64,000 nucleotides of DNA from Trichopria drosophilae (GCA_030407085.1 CM059584.1:66555501-66619500); one strand, 5' to 3'. Shown: positions 1-11,524, counted from the first letter of the stretch. Notes: a model not told the origin generated them from the sequence alone. A program made the numbers and translations.

Positions 1-58
1 AATTTCAACTCATCATTCACTATAATCTGAAAATAAAAATCAATCCCACCCAAACATA

Positions 59-1414
59 GTGAGAATTGTAGAAGACCTGATGCCTCTTTGGAAAACACGC
101 TTTGTCATGACATCGGGCAAGCGTCGAACCATGTCTAGACTGGTTCAATTCCAAAGAGGTGTCTATCAGGGAGATTCTCTGAGTCCTCTGCTCTTCTGCA
201 TCTCACTATTGCCTCTATCCGTTGCTCTCCGGAAATCTCAAGGGTACATGTGTGGACCGCCTGGTGAACGTGTACATAAAATCACCCATCTTTTCTATAT
301 GGACGATCTTAAGTTATACGCATCAGGCGAGGATCAATTACATCGATCTCTGAACATCGCCCTCACATACTCGGGAGATATCGTCATGGAATTCGGATTA
401 GACAAGTGTGCAGTCGTTCATTTGCACAGAGGAAGGTCAGGCTCCTATAACAACGATATGGAGCTCGTCAACGGAAATGTCATCCGCCACCTTAGCGCCG
501 AAGAAGCCTACACATACCTGGGCGTACCTCAAAGGCATGTTCAGGATGTGCAGGCTGCTAAAACCACCATCATTAAGAAATACCGGCGCATTCTCCGTCA
601 GATCTGGTCATCAGAATTGACCGGGAGAAATAAGGTGGCAGCACTGAAGTGGAACGTTGACGAGCTAAGGGATCTTGACCGAAGCACAAGGAAGATGATT
701 TGTATGCAACGCAGTTTGCCCCGAAATATGGGAGGTCGTGGCCTTTTAAGCCTGGAGTGTATGCATGACCGATTGGTCCTCAAAACAGCTTGCGACGTGA
801 TTAATCGAACGGAGGATCCCCTGATGATGCTAGTACATCAGCATGAAATTCAGGGGAAGGGGGCGTTTCTGTACAACGCGGCGGAACGGGCGGCGCGAAA
901 CCTCGGTCTGGTTTTCAACGTGAGACGTAGTGGTGCACAGGAGGCTGAATCAGTCATCAATCTGTGCCCAGTTCGTCTCAGGGCTAACATACGGAAGGAA
1001 CAACTCCGTATGTTGGAGGGAAGGCATATCGACAAGCCGTTGCATGGACAATTCTTTCGAAATGTCCAACAACTTGGCTTGTCGGCAGAGATGTCCTTCT
1101 CCTTCTTAAGATCAGCCGGCTTGAAATCCGAGACCGAGGGTTTTATCATCGCATGCCAGGATGGGGTCATCAATACCTTAGCGTATCGCCAGAACATCTT
1201 ACACCAGGCGGTACAGAGTACGCTTTGTAGATTGAGTAGATGTCATGCTGAGACACTAAAGCATCTTTTGGCAGCATGCCCAATATATGCAGTTTCAGCA
1301 TACATCGAACGTCACAATGCGGCTCTTCGAGTGCTGTATTACCATCTTCGCAGCACTTATGGTATTGATGCAACCCCAGTTTTGCCGTACGTCCCACTGA
1401 TATTTAATCCGTAG
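59..1414 (+). pseudogene. RT and C-terminal part of an R4/Dong-like LINE, 5'-truncated
   Basis: This is the 3' half of the single ORF of a non-LTR retrotransposon with a restriction-like endonuclease; the enzyme reverse-transcribes its own RNA at a nicked target. An open frame of about 450 codons runs in from the left without a convincing ATG. It shows the RT motif GVYQGDSLSPLLF and the catalytic box FYMDDLKLYA, then a thumb and linker. A zinc-knuckle-like C-x3-C-x7-H-x4-C lies near residues 400-415, followed by YIERHN, as in restriction-like-endonuclease LINEs. The frame stops at TAG just before the endonuclease, which continues in another frame. The MDDLKLYA box suggests the R4/Dong clade; this is from memory of the family, not a search. 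The missing 5' part and the frame break make it dead. Confidence 0.8.
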
Positions 1415-1815
1415 TCGGGAATGAGTCGTGCCGAATATACTGGAATTACTCATTCCTGACGAGCAGGCAAATATCAGCCAATAAGCCTGACATCGTCCTT
1501 GTTGACTTCGATGATAAATCCATCTTCGTCATCGAGTTTTCTGCACCAGCAGAAACAAATATAGTCAGCAAAGAGGACGAAAAACGGATGAAATATCAGG
1601 AACTCCTGTTCGAGATTCAAGAGCTGTATCAAGGATTCAAAATCAAGCTCGTCGTGCTGATAATTGGAGTGCTGGGAGGAACGAGACCAACTTTCCTCCA
1701 AAACATCAAAAGCATTCCGGACTGTCGAGAACATGCAAATTCCATCGCAGGCCGAATGCAGAAAGCAGTGCTACTGGGATCTCTCCGTCTACTGAGATCA
1801 CACGAGATCCTGTAA
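1402..1815 (+). pseudogene. Restriction-like endonuclease domain of the R4/Dong-like LINE
   Basis: This is the C-terminal endonuclease that nicks the target for target-primed reverse transcription. The frame is shifted relative to the upstream RT but contains the expected PD-(D/E)XK-type signature: KPDIVLVDFDD at about 1498-1530, then FVIEFSAP at about 1531-1554. A helical stretch rich in K/E and the tail MQKAVLLGSLRLLRS follow. It ends at TAA near 1815. Its position directly after the zinc-knuckle region fits the family's domain order (RT, knuckle, endonuclease). The frame break between 1385 and 1441 separates it from the RT, so no single intact protein is encoded. Confidence 0.75.
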
Positions 1816-2097
1816 CCACTTACCCAATGGTAGAGGGAGTGGTTACAGTTGCAAACGAAATGGCCGGTGCAGTCTGCAGCGGAGGAGATGGATATCGGAG
1901 CCACTTTTCTGCTGCAGACTGCACACGTGGAATCTGGATGGCCAAGGGAGGTTAGGGTTTTAGTCGGTAAACCTTGCCGTTAACATCAAAGGTGAGGGAG
2001 TCCGACACACGGGGGGTTACACAACATCTTCAACCCCCTATGGTGCCTAATGCATTTCCCCCCTCCGTCAAAAAAAAATAAATAAATAAATAAATAA
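1816..2097 (+). repeat. 3' UTR and (AAAT)n tail of the R4/Dong-like LINE
   Basis: Non-coding tail following the endonuclease frame. It contains GGAGATGGATATCGGAGCC, CTGCAGACTGCACACGTGGA and TGGTGCCTAATGCATTT, and ends in an A-run followed by (AAAT)n at about 2070-2097. The same blocks occur in the same order on the minus strand at 29880-30105, so this is the 3' UTR of a family present twice in the window. The tail marks the 3' end of this copy. Confidence 0.75.
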
Positions 2098-2141
2098 TTT
2101 TGCCTAAACAACGAGAAATATAGCAAATAGCTTACTTCTGG

Positions 2142-3039
2142 ATGCTCTTCCGGATGACTGCGACCTGTGACAAGTCAGTTGTGCCATTTACGATGATTTG
2201 TGATCTGGAGATTCCGCGAAATCTGACACAGATATCGGGGAGTCGACAGATTACAAAACGCATGTCTCAATTGAACGGCAAAATTCGACTGATACGGAAA
2301 CTGGCTTCCCGAATTCACTGTGTGATCGACTATTTAACATCTGGCCGTTTATTTACGACTAAAGTCAAGAAGTTCGCGCAACAACTGCGAACGTACTATC
2401 ACACACTGAACAAGCTGAAGTTGCTCAACATCAAGCAACGTTTGGCGGATAAAATTCGGGTTTTGGCGAATGCCAAAAAGAGGCTGCAAAGACGGGAGGA
2501 TAGAATTCGACAAAATGCAACATTTTGGTCGAATCCGTCCAACCTCTTCAACATCGTATCGCAGTCTCACGCGAGTTTACGTTGATGCCTCAGTTGAGGA
2601 ATTCTGGGGGAGCATCTACGAGAAAACATGCAGGCTTAATGCAGACACTCCAGGTATTGAAATCTTTACCGAGTTGTGTGACGAACTCACACAACAAAGT
2701 GAAGATTGCCCACCCTTCAATGCATTAGAGGTGAATAATGCCATCAAAAGAGCGAGGAATTTCTCCTCGTGGGGATGGGATGGAATTAACAACTATTGGC
2801 GGAAGAAGTTCACTGCTGTACATCAACACCAGCCCGAATATTCACATCTTATATAAATGGAGACGAACCCATTCCGCACTGGCTGGTGGAGGGCCGTACC
2901 ACATTAATCCCATAGTCGGGAGACTTGTCTGATCCGAGAAACCATAGAATGTGTCGCAATACGTTATACAAACGGTTCACTAACATCTTGACCAATTTTA
3001 TTGAGAAATCCGAGCAACCGGTGGTATATCGGTATATAT
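2142..3039 (+). pseudogene. N-terminal (pre-RT) part of a second R4/Dong-like LINE
   Basis: A second fragment starts just after the first copy's tail and holds the part the first copy lacks. The first frame (to 2585) has a basic region, KQRLADKIRVLANAKKRLQR, then RIRQNATFWSNPSNLFN, typical of the segment before RT in this clade. After a frame change it continues with EEFWGSIYE and WGWDGINNYW. After another change it reaches PHWLVEGRTTLIP at about 2862-2900, where the lysine expected in the LIPK box is a TAG. NTLYKRFTNIL follows at about 2958. Similarity stops near 3040 at a TA-rich run. It is at least triply frame-broken and cannot encode a protein. It may be a separate insertion or a rearranged part of the same copy. 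Confidence 0.65.
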
Positions 3040-4035
3040 ATGGATGGAAATAACTTCGAGAGAGATATATATATATATATTCTATTCCATTTAGATTGCT
3101 GTAACAATTACAAGGTTATAAGGGAAAAAGCCAAGGAAAACACAATTTTTGGATATTAAATTTTTTATTCGAATTAAAAAAAAAACCAGGAAACTCGTGT
3201 TAAATAGAAGCAGCTTTTAATCTGCGCATTTCCTGCAAATAAGCACACAGTTCGTTTGCTGATGGTATTTAATCATAGGCAAATGCTCTACTATCTGGAT
3301 TAGTGTTTGGAACCATTTTTCGGATGACCTGCGGTGGGGGTGGAAGTATTAAAAATTATACTATTTAAAAATATTTATTGAGTAACAAAAAATATATTTA
3401 GAAGAAAAAATAGTCGATCATAAAGTCGTCATGTTTTGTGGGACACAGCTTAGACACGGAAAATTGAAATTGGCCAAAAACGCAGGGTCGAAGCCGCTGG
3501 TTACTTCTTAAAGAACGTTGAGAATATTGGCCGTGAAACAAAATATTTTAAAACCTATTAATGCATGTATTCGGGTTCAGGGTCGACATTTTGAATTGCG
3601 TTTTTTTTTTTTCATAAAACAATATTTCTCAGCGTGGGAGGAAACATAGACCAGTCCTCTCAAAAGTGCAAGATTACCACCCGAGCCTAAGGCGAGTTTG
3701 TCTGTTTTTCCTCCCAAAGGGTGGAATATGATTTTTCTACCTAAATGAATTCAAAGTGAGCTTTCTAACCGATTGTAACGAGCTGCTATCCTATTTGCCT
3801 AGCATGTAAATATACAATAAAAAAAAATCATAAATTGTTACATCTGCCATTCACAGTCAAGAGAGGGCGAATTTAAGCCAATATTTTAGTTTAAGTCTTA
3901 CTTTCAGACATGAAAACTGACTTTTAAATTATATTTTGGCTTAAAATACGATTCATCGAGCTAATAGCATATAAGTTGAACAAATTTTATTTCAAACCAA
4001 AATATCGTCTGATAACAAGACTTTAGCCTATACAT
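3040..4035. other. AT-rich stretch without recognised gene
   Basis: About 1 kb of AT-rich DNA between the R4-like fragment and the Gypsy element. It opens with a short TA run (about 3067-3080). I see no coding frame with family signatures, no tRNA-like fold and no clear inverted repeat. Confidence 0.5.
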
Positions 4036-4039
4036 TCAC

Positions 4040-4815
4040 TGTAGCGCGAATCGTTGGTTTCTTAATTATTTAAATATTTGAATTCGCGCTAGACTTCCTA
4101 TCCTAGTGGGTGAGGGAAACGAAGGGGAAAGAAGGGGGCGACACGTGTCGCGGAACGGCAATACACGTGAAAAATTGGGCAGATTCGTCCCGACTTCCGC
4201 GCGTGCGATATACCGTGATTATATTGTCCACGTTATATAAAAGTAAAATATATTTTGTGATTCGATCGGTGATCATAAGTGCTGCATTACTGAATTCATA
4301 TTTTGAAAATTATTTGGCGTAATTCCTGCTCGTCATCGGACGAATTCCTGTTTTGCGAAACGTCAGCGAAGTTTGTGCGCCCCCGTAAGTACGTTATTCA
4401 GGCAAATTGTTTCCTTACGTTTTCTCGTTGGTAATCTTGGAAGATTGTAAGAAAGAATAATAAAATTAAATAAATAAACTTCCAGGCTTCATTCGAAGAA
4501 TTCTTTTACCTAACCCTTGTTTAACGGTCGACCGTAATATTTTGGTGGAGCGCCCCGGTTATTTTGCACACCGGCTTTCGCTCCATTTTTCCGCGAGTGT
4601 TTCGATTCTGTTTCTCTCTCTTACGTTATTGGGAATATTAACCCACGCCGCCTCCGCGGGTCGGACCGTCTGTCCGACATAGCTGAGTTGCTGATTTGGC
4701 GTATTCCCTAATTAATTATTAATTTTATTATCACGTCCTCTGCCCTTTCCCGAGGTCAGGCGACGGAGGGTAACACTGTTCTGTCATAATTAGAAATTAA
4801 TGAAAAGACGTTACA
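4040..4815 (+). repeat. 5' LTR of the Gypsy element
   Basis: Begins TGTAGCGCGAATCG right after the TCAC target copy and ends GTTACA right before the primer-binding site. It is repeated at 10758-11524. Internal landmarks shared by both copies are GGGTGAGGGAAACGAAGG, CCCGACTTCCGCGCGTGCG and CGGCTTTCGCTCCATTTTTC. A short open frame inside it (4110-4322) is present in both LTRs and is not thought to be a gene. As the 5' LTR it should hold promoter and start site. Confidence 0.9.
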
Positions 4816-6273
4816 AATGGCGTCCTTAAACGTGGTGAAAAATATCTTAACTTTAAATTCAAGAGATTGGCATTACAAATGGTAACCAACCACGCTGGTT
4901 TAAAATATGAAACCGAAATATGATCGAGAATGTTCTTAATTAAAGGAAATTAATCCCTAAAACGATTAATTTTATATTATTTGAAAAGAAAGAGAAAGAA
5001 AATTGGAAAATTTAAATATTTCATGAAAATAAAATTTATATAGGATATTTGAATTTTGAACGTTATTTCTAATTCCGAATAGAATTAAAAATTATTTAAT
5101 AAAACCACAATATATATTGTATTATTATGACAATCTGATTATAGTAATTTATGCATTTTTGTCCGCATGGTATTGATGGAAAATTCCCAAGTAAAATTCT
5201 TGATTATTTTAATAAGAGGAATATTTTCAAAATTTTATTTACATATGATATCGGTTTCAGAAATCAAATATCCAAGAAATTATAGCATATAGATATATTA
5301 CTGTGTCGTGTTTGTGCGTTCGAAATTGTCGATTGTTGCGTGTGATGTAAACAATAACAAATCGTTCGCGGAACTTCCATAGCAAAAAATAAAAATATGT
5401 TTTAATTTTGAAATAAGAAGACAAAAGAAGAAAACGGAATGAAATATTTTAAATTAAATAAGTACGAAATTTCGTTAGTGATTTTAATTAAGTGATTTAA
5501 ATTGGATTAGAAATTAATAAAAATTTTAAGATTAAAATGTCGATAAATGGTGTATGTCCTGTAATGTCGATGTGTGATGCCTTAACTTATTTAATACTTT
5601 ACTTTATTAATTTTAATTTATTAATCGAGGAATCTTAATTTAGTGACTGATTAAGTTATTATCGTTTATCTATTTATGTGACGGACGATTTCCTTATACA
5701 AGATTGCATGACTGTCAGTTGGAATTTATATGTAGATAGTAGAATCTTGTAATGTGTGAAATATTAATTTATTATTACTTATGTAAATAATTTTAAAATT
5801 TTTAACGACTATTCCCCTATACAGAATTTTATTTTATTGGATGCTTTTAGATTTATGACAAAATACGAGAAAAGTTCATGTTTATCGTCGTCGTAATTTA
5901 TTAAATTGATTGACTGACTTTCTGTTTTATTGACAAGATTTTATTCATTTATTTATTTATTTTTTATATAAATCTAGTCAGGTTCTAGTCATGAATGTTT
6001 TGTGGAAGTCCAGTATAGTCCACGATTAATGTTATTTATCGACATTTTGAAAAATTAAGTTAATAACAATAATATTTCTGTTCTCCTCATAGGCTGCGTT
6101 ATATTGAAAGTTACTAGGAATAATATTTAGTGGATTAAGTCCTATTTCCAAAATTTGAGGACAAATTATAAATCATTTTAAATTATTTACTTAATTCAAA
6201 TATTTCATTGTGGAATTGGATGATCCCAATAATCTATATAATAAATAGGTGGATAAAACAATTTTTCTCCAAA
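4816..6273 (+). other. Primer-binding site and AT-rich leader of the Gypsy element
   Basis: Directly after the LTR comes AATGGCGTCCTTAAACG. The TGG two bases after the LTR end is where the CCA tail of a primer tRNA would pair; I cannot assign the tRNA. The remaining 1.4 kb is very AT-rich with no coding signal and serves as the untranslated leader to gag. Confidence 0.6.
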
Positions 6274-7934
6274 ATGAATCCAAATAATGTAAGTAGGCCT
6301 AATCCAAATATCGATAACTGGCTGTTTGGTCTATCCGAAAATCAAATAGACGACGCGTTAGACGAATTAGAATTAGACGTATCCGGATGCGTGTTAACGC
6401 GTATAAATCGTCTTAGGAATCGTCTTAATGGGAACTATACAGCAGCTGATTTTATTATAAGCGATAGAGAAATAGACCAAACGCAAATAAAAGATTATCG
6501 AGATAATTTGTTAGGATCATTCCGCGAACGCGAATTAGATGGTGTAGGGCAAAATGTAATTGAGGCTCAGGTGCATCAAGAACAAGGGGTACCAGAAGAA
6601 AGAAGACCTATGGAGGTAGTAAATATGAGGCCTTATACCCTACAAAATGGTACAATAGTACAAATTCCCGTAGAGGTAGGGAATATTTTGGATTATGCAG
6701 AAGCGGTTATCCAAAATAGAGGACAGGATAAAACACCGAACAGAATAGCAAGTAGCACCCGATTGGATGAAAAACGCCGAGGATTAAATGGACAAAGAGT
6801 CACTTTTCAAGACACTTTTGGTGTAAATTACCCATCGGAAAATAACTCCAGAAGCACAACCCCCCATGATGTTCCTATGGAGGGGGGAGAACAGGATTAT
6901 CAGACCATCCTGGAGGAGTTGAACCAGATAAGAGATCAGGTTAACAGGACAATTAATATGCCTGTAAAAACACCAGATCTCGGTGAAGTTGTCCGGAAAT
7001 GGGGAATTCAGTTTTCTGGAGACTCGGGACTGAGCATAGAAGAGTTCTTGACCCGAATCGAAGAAAAGCAACAATTGGCGGGTTTAACCAGTCACCAAGT
7101 TTTAACGGCTCTCCCAAATTTATTAAATGGAGTAGCCTTACAATGGTATCGATTGGTGCATCAAGAATGGCGGGATGATTTTCGTCGAGCTGCCCGTCAG
7201 TATTATGGAATTGATCGGAACTTCTTTCAACGATTGGAAGCCCAGGCGCGCACACAAGGTCCGGAGGAACCGGTCCGAGATTTTATTATGTGTTTGCGCA
7301 CGATTCTCAATAGGTGTATGCCCGTACCCTCTATGGAGAGACAGCTGGATAGGCCACACCAAAATTTAAGGCCGGAAATCCAGATGGCGCTGAGTTATTC
7401 CAAAGGGCGATGGAAGTCGAGCGAGTACAACGCTGTCTGAAATTGTACAAACCACCTCCAGATCCAGAAATGGCACTTCTTCCGGAAGTTGCTTACCGCG
7501 GAAAATCGGATAGAGGAAGGAAAGAGAATCCGAAAGTAGCTGCCATGGAGATACCGAAGAAACCGGAAGTAGAAGCCATATTTGTACCGCAATCCCGAGA
7601 CAACGCTGAAGATTGTGCGATTACTAAGAAGATGTTGGAGCAATTGCTTAAGAAGATGAACAGCTTCGAACAACAAATGAACGAGCTCAGGGAAAAACAA
7701 TCTTCTACAAAGTGGATCTCGAAGGAACCCCCGATAACATATCCAGGAAGAAGTAGTTCAGTTTTATCCAATCGGAACCGACAAAAGGTACAAAGTCCGA
7801 CGAAGAATACGGAAAAGACCCAATCACCCGCATGGAATTATAATCCAAAATTAAGATGTTACGGGTGTAATAAACCAGGGTTCACAAAGTATAATTGCCC
7901 TAACTGTTCGGGAAACGGGAAGAAGGAACAGTAA
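6274..7934 (+). pseudogene. gag: gag of the Gypsy element, frameshifted
   Basis: Encodes the capsid/nucleocapsid polyprotein that packages element RNA. The frame is open from 6208, but the likely start is the ATG at 6274 (MNPNNVSRPN), since the 22 residues before it are hydrophobic leader translation. The capsid-like part, with FSGDSGLSIEEFLTRIEE and ALQWYRLVHQEW, lies around residues 270-330. A one-base break near 7395 moves the reading to a second frame, which continues to 7934 and ends with a nucleocapsid knuckle CYGCNKPGFTKYNC. In the normal CX2CX4HX4C box the histidine is conserved; here it is phenylalanine. Length and order fit Gypsy gag. The copy is not translatable as one protein. Confidence 0.8.
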
Positions 7935-8493
7935 GGGAGGCTTCTGTTCCGAAGAAGAAGACCTCCAAGAAAACAGTTCGATCTGTCGACAGTCTGGGAA
8001 AAATTGATCCCAGTTTGGCGGATATAAATTCTACGGCTAGTGAGGATTTTTCAAGGTGGTGGATCACTACAGATATTGGAGAATACCATCTACGAGCTTT
8101 ATTTGATCCGGTGCGGCTAGAACAATTATTGGTCCAGTTGGATATTTAATAGCTGCAGCATGCGGTCGGCCAGTAACCGCGTATGAAGGATTGGTAGCTC
8201 AAGTAGCTGATGGACGAACTTCAACAATATCCGGTCAAGTCCAACTACCATTTCAGGTAGCCGGAGTTGAGAGAGAGATTTTGGCGTTAATTATGCACAA
8301 TCTTAAACCGACATGCATTTTAGGTGCTGACTTCCTTAGAGCATTCAATGCAGTTCTCCGCCCTAGGGAGAATTTATTATTCATTGAAGGCCGAAAGGGA
8401 GGTATTGAGGTTGAAGTGGCATCTATCGACGTAAGTCCTAATACACTTCAATCGTCACCCGGTTTGGTAAAAATCTTTTCTCAGAAGACTTAG
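7935..8493 (+). pseudogene. Retropepsin region of the Gypsy element
   Basis: This is the aspartic protease that cleaves the Gag-Pol polyprotein. A region matching the active-site loop (ALFDP, then after a one-base break GAART-like residues) lies at 8094-8135. The C-terminal signature LKPTCILGADFLRAFNAVL is at about 8305-8362. The open part runs from 8191 to the stop at 8493. The active site lies across a frame break, so the protease is inactive in this copy. RT begins about 60 bp downstream. Confidence 0.7.
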
Positions 8494-8555
8494 GTCATAT
8501 TGGGTGTACGTCACTGATCAAACACGAAATTATTTTAGAAGCTGTTAGCCGGCCA

Positions 8556-9430
8556 ATGAAGCAACGGTACTACCCCATTTCTCAAAAGTTGGAGGAAGAA
8601 ATGCATGCTCAAGTACAGAATATGTTGGACGAAGGCATCATCGAACGATCGTCGAGTGCATGGTCAAGTCCAGTAGTACTGGTGAAAAAATCCAATGGGA
8701 AATGGCGCTTCTGTGTAGATTATAGGAAGGTCAACGCGTTATCCAAAAATGATGCTTATCCATTACCGTATATGGACTCCATAATTCGGAAATTGCAACG
8801 GGCTAAGTATATTTCGACTCTGGATTTAGGCAGTGCATACCACCAAATAGAAATGGAAGAAGAGTCAAAGCCTCTTACTGCTTTTACAGTTCCCGGTCGG
8901 GGACTCTTCCAGTATCGGAGGATGCCATTCGGCTTATCTGGAGCCCGTGCCACATTCCAGAGACTTCTCGACCAATTAATAGGTCCAGAATTGGAACCAC
9001 ATGCTTTCGCTTACTTGGACGATATTATTATCGTTACAGAAACGTTCCAAGAGCACTTGCAGTGGCTAGAATTTGTATTGAGAAGAATTATGGAAGCTGG
9101 ACTTAGTATTAACCGGGAGAAAAGTATATTTTGTCGGGAAGAAGTCCGATATCTCGGTGTATTGGTTAATGGTGAAGGATTTCGTCCTGATCCCGAAAAG
9201 ATCCAGCCTATTGTGGATTACCCGGCGCCGAAAAACCTTCGTCAACTTCGACGATTTCTTGGAATGGCGTCCTGATATAGAAAGTTTATGCCCGAATTTG
9301 CAATGATTGCGGAGCCCTTGACGCAACTAACAAGAAAAAGTCAGCGTTATATTTGGACGCAAAAACAGGAGGAAGCTTTCGGGCAAATGAAATCCTTGTT
9401 GGCATCTGCGCCAATTCTTCATCGATGGTG
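8556..9430 (+). pseudogene. pol: RT and start of RNase H of the Gypsy element
   Basis: Reverse transcriptase with a nearly complete set of motifs: QVQNMLDEGIIERSSSAWSS, WRFCVDYRKVNALS, STLDLGSAYHQIEM, RRMPFGLSGARATFQRL, the catalytic FAYLDDIIIV and YLGVLVNGEGFRPDPEKI. The frame stops at TGA 9273-9275 in place of the tryptophan usual after GMAS. The same frame stays readable to about 9430 through FMPEFAMIAEPLTQLTRK and QEEAFGQMKSLLASAPIL, the connection to RNase H. There the sequence jumps over the first part of RNase H. The motif content is strongly Gypsy/Ty3. One stop and the deletion inactivate it. Confidence 0.9.
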
Positions 9431-9435
9431 AGGAC

Positions 9436-10757
9436 AGAGTACTAGCATTCGCGAGTCGTACTATGAATGCGGCTGAACGAAATTATTCGGCTTCGGAACG
9501 CGAATGCTTGGCTGTGATCTGGGCTATACGGAAATTTAGGGCCTATATCGAAGGTTACCATTTTAAGGTCATAACCGACCATAGCAGTTTACAATGGTTA
9601 TGTAACCTTCGTAATCCAGTCGGTCGATTGGCTCGTTGGGCCCTAGAACTCCAAGGATACGACTATAAGGTCGAACACCGAAAAGGAGCATTGCACCACG
9701 TACCGGATGCGTTGTCACGCATGTATGACATGGATGAAGAACCGGACGTGAATGCCATCGAAGTGGTTCCTGATACTTCAGATAAATGGTACCTGGAAAA
9801 ACTGAAGGTAGTGCAGGAAGAACCACTTAAATATCCTTTTTGGAAAGTTAAGGATGGCCAACTCTATGTGTATCGGCCGGATGAACGATTGGAAGATATG
9901 ATTGGAGACGATGATGCGTGGAAAATGGTTGTATTTAAAGAAATGCGTCAGGAGATTCTTCAAGAAAATCACGATATGCCCACCGCAGGTCATTTAGGTC
10001 GAAAGAAAACAATAGATCGAATTTCTCGATACTATTATTGGCCTACTCTCCGAAAGGACATAACAAGATATGTTCGTGGATGTAGTATTTGTCAACAATG
10101 TAAGATTCCATTTTTCGCTCCTAGTGGTTTAATGGGAAAAAGAATCGTGACTGAACCTTGGAAATTCGTCTCTAGTGATCTTATGGGTCCTTTTCCCCGG
10201 AGTAAACACGGATATATACATCTCATCGTCCTACAAGACATCTTTACACGATGGATAGAGTGTGTCCCTATAAAAAAAACCTACCGGAAACGCGGTTATT
10301 AAGGCTTTCACCGAACGAGTCTTGTTACGTTTTGGGACCCCAGAGATATTTCATTCAGATAATGGTCCTGAATTCTAGAATAAGGAGGTTAAAACCTTTT
10401 TAGAAGAACGTGGTATTGAGTTCTCGCTAAATCCGGTATATCATCTTCAGGCGAATCCGGTAGAGCGGACAATTCGTACCATTAAAACGATGGTGATAGC
10501 TTTTATAGAAGAAAGCCATCGAGAGTGGGACGAACATATTAATGAGTTCGCCTTTGTCGTTAATACGGCTATACAGAAGTCTACCGGAGTTAGTCCAGCT
10601 TTATTAAACTTTGGTAGACAGCCGAAACCTCCGTTTCTATGTCGACGAGTACAAGAACGTGAGGGAGAAAATTCTCGCCAAGAGAAGGCTGTATTACAAT
10701 GGAATGCCAGAATGAAGAATTTGGACGAGTTACGTCAAGAAGCGAGTGAACAGGCTC
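9436..10757 (+). pseudogene. pol: RNase H C-terminal half and integrase of the Gypsy element
   Basis: The frame at 9463-10302 begins inside RNase H (NYSASERECLAVIWAIRKF, ITDHSSLQWL, HHVPDALSRM). It passes into the integrase zinc-binding region (HDMPTAGHLGRKKTIDRI, then CSICQQC) and the first part of the catalytic core (VSSDLMGPFPRS, first Asp). A frameshift near 10280 and a TAG at 10374 interrupt the core, but the second Asp (HSDNGPEF) and the catalytic Glu (NPVERTIRTIKTM) are readable up to 10774. The tail after RQEASEQAQ runs straight into LTR sequence, so the end of integrase and the first bases of the LTR are deleted. Confidence 0.85.
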
Positions 10758-11524
10758 AATCGTTGGTTTCTTAATTATTTAAATATTTGAATTCGCGCTA
10801 GACTTCCTATCCTAGTGGGTGAGGGAAACGAAGGAGAAAGAAGGGGGCGGCACGTGTCGCGGAACGGCAATACACGTGAAAAATTGGGCAGATTCGTCCC
10901 GACTTCCGCGCGTGCGATATACCGTGATTATATTGTCCGCGTTATATAAAAGTAAAATATATTTTGTGATTCGATCGGTGATCATAAGTGCTGCATTACT
11001 GAATTCATATTTTGGAAATTATTGGGCGTAATTCCTGCTCGTCATCGTACGAATTCCTGTTTTGCGAAACGTCAGCGAAGTGTGTGCGCCCCCGTAAGTA
11101 CGTTATTCACGCAAATTGTTTCCTTACGTTTTCTCGTTGGTAATCTTGGAAGTTTGTAAGAAAGAATAATAAAATTAAATAAATAAACTTCCAGGCTTCA
11201 TTCGAAGAATTCTTTTACCTAAACCTTGTTTAACGGTTGACCGTAATATTTTGGAGGAGCGCCCCGGTTATTTTGCACACCGGCTTTCGCTCCATTTTTC
11301 CGCGAGTGTTTCGATTCTCTTTCTCTCTCTTACGTTATTGGAAATATTAACCCACGCCACCTCCGCGGGTCGGACCTTCTGTCCGATATAGCTGAGTTGC
11401 TGATTTCGCGTATTCCCTAATTAATTATTAATTTTATTATCACGTCCTCTGCCCTTTCCCAAGGTCAGACGACGGAGGGTAACACTTTTCTGTCAAAATT
11501 AGAAATTAATGAAAAGACGTTACA
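10758..11524 (+). repeat. 3' LTR of the Gypsy element, first 9 bp missing
   Basis: Matches 4049-4815 from AATCGTTGGTTTC to GTTACA and is followed at once by the second TCAC target copy. The terminal TGTAGCGCG present in the 5' LTR is replaced by the end of the integrase frame. An AATAAA-like signal lies near 11165 (AGAATAATAAAATTAAATAAA). As the 3' LTR it would provide the polyadenylation signal. Confidence 0.9.

Larger units (their letters stand above)
4040..11524 (+). mobile_element. Gypsy LTR retrotransposon, degraded, both LTRs present
   Basis: A 7.5-kb element in plus orientation: LTR, primer-binding site, gag, protease, RT, RNase H, integrase, LTR. It is flanked by a 4-bp target duplication, TCAC at 4036-4039 and again at 11525-11528, and its outer ends are TG and CA. 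By eye the two LTRs differ at about twenty positions over about 765 bp, roughly 3 per cent, so the insertion is not recent. The pol order RT, RNase H, integrase is that of Gypsy/Ty3 elements. No envelope frame is visible. Frameshifts, in-frame stops and two deletions, one in RNase H and one at the integrase/LTR junction, make it non-autonomous. Confidence 0.9.

Noticed and set aside
4110..4322. Open frame beginning MRETKGKEGG, repeated at 10819-11031
   Set aside because: It lies wholly within the two LTRs, so its duplication reflects LTR identity. No motif or start context supports a protein.
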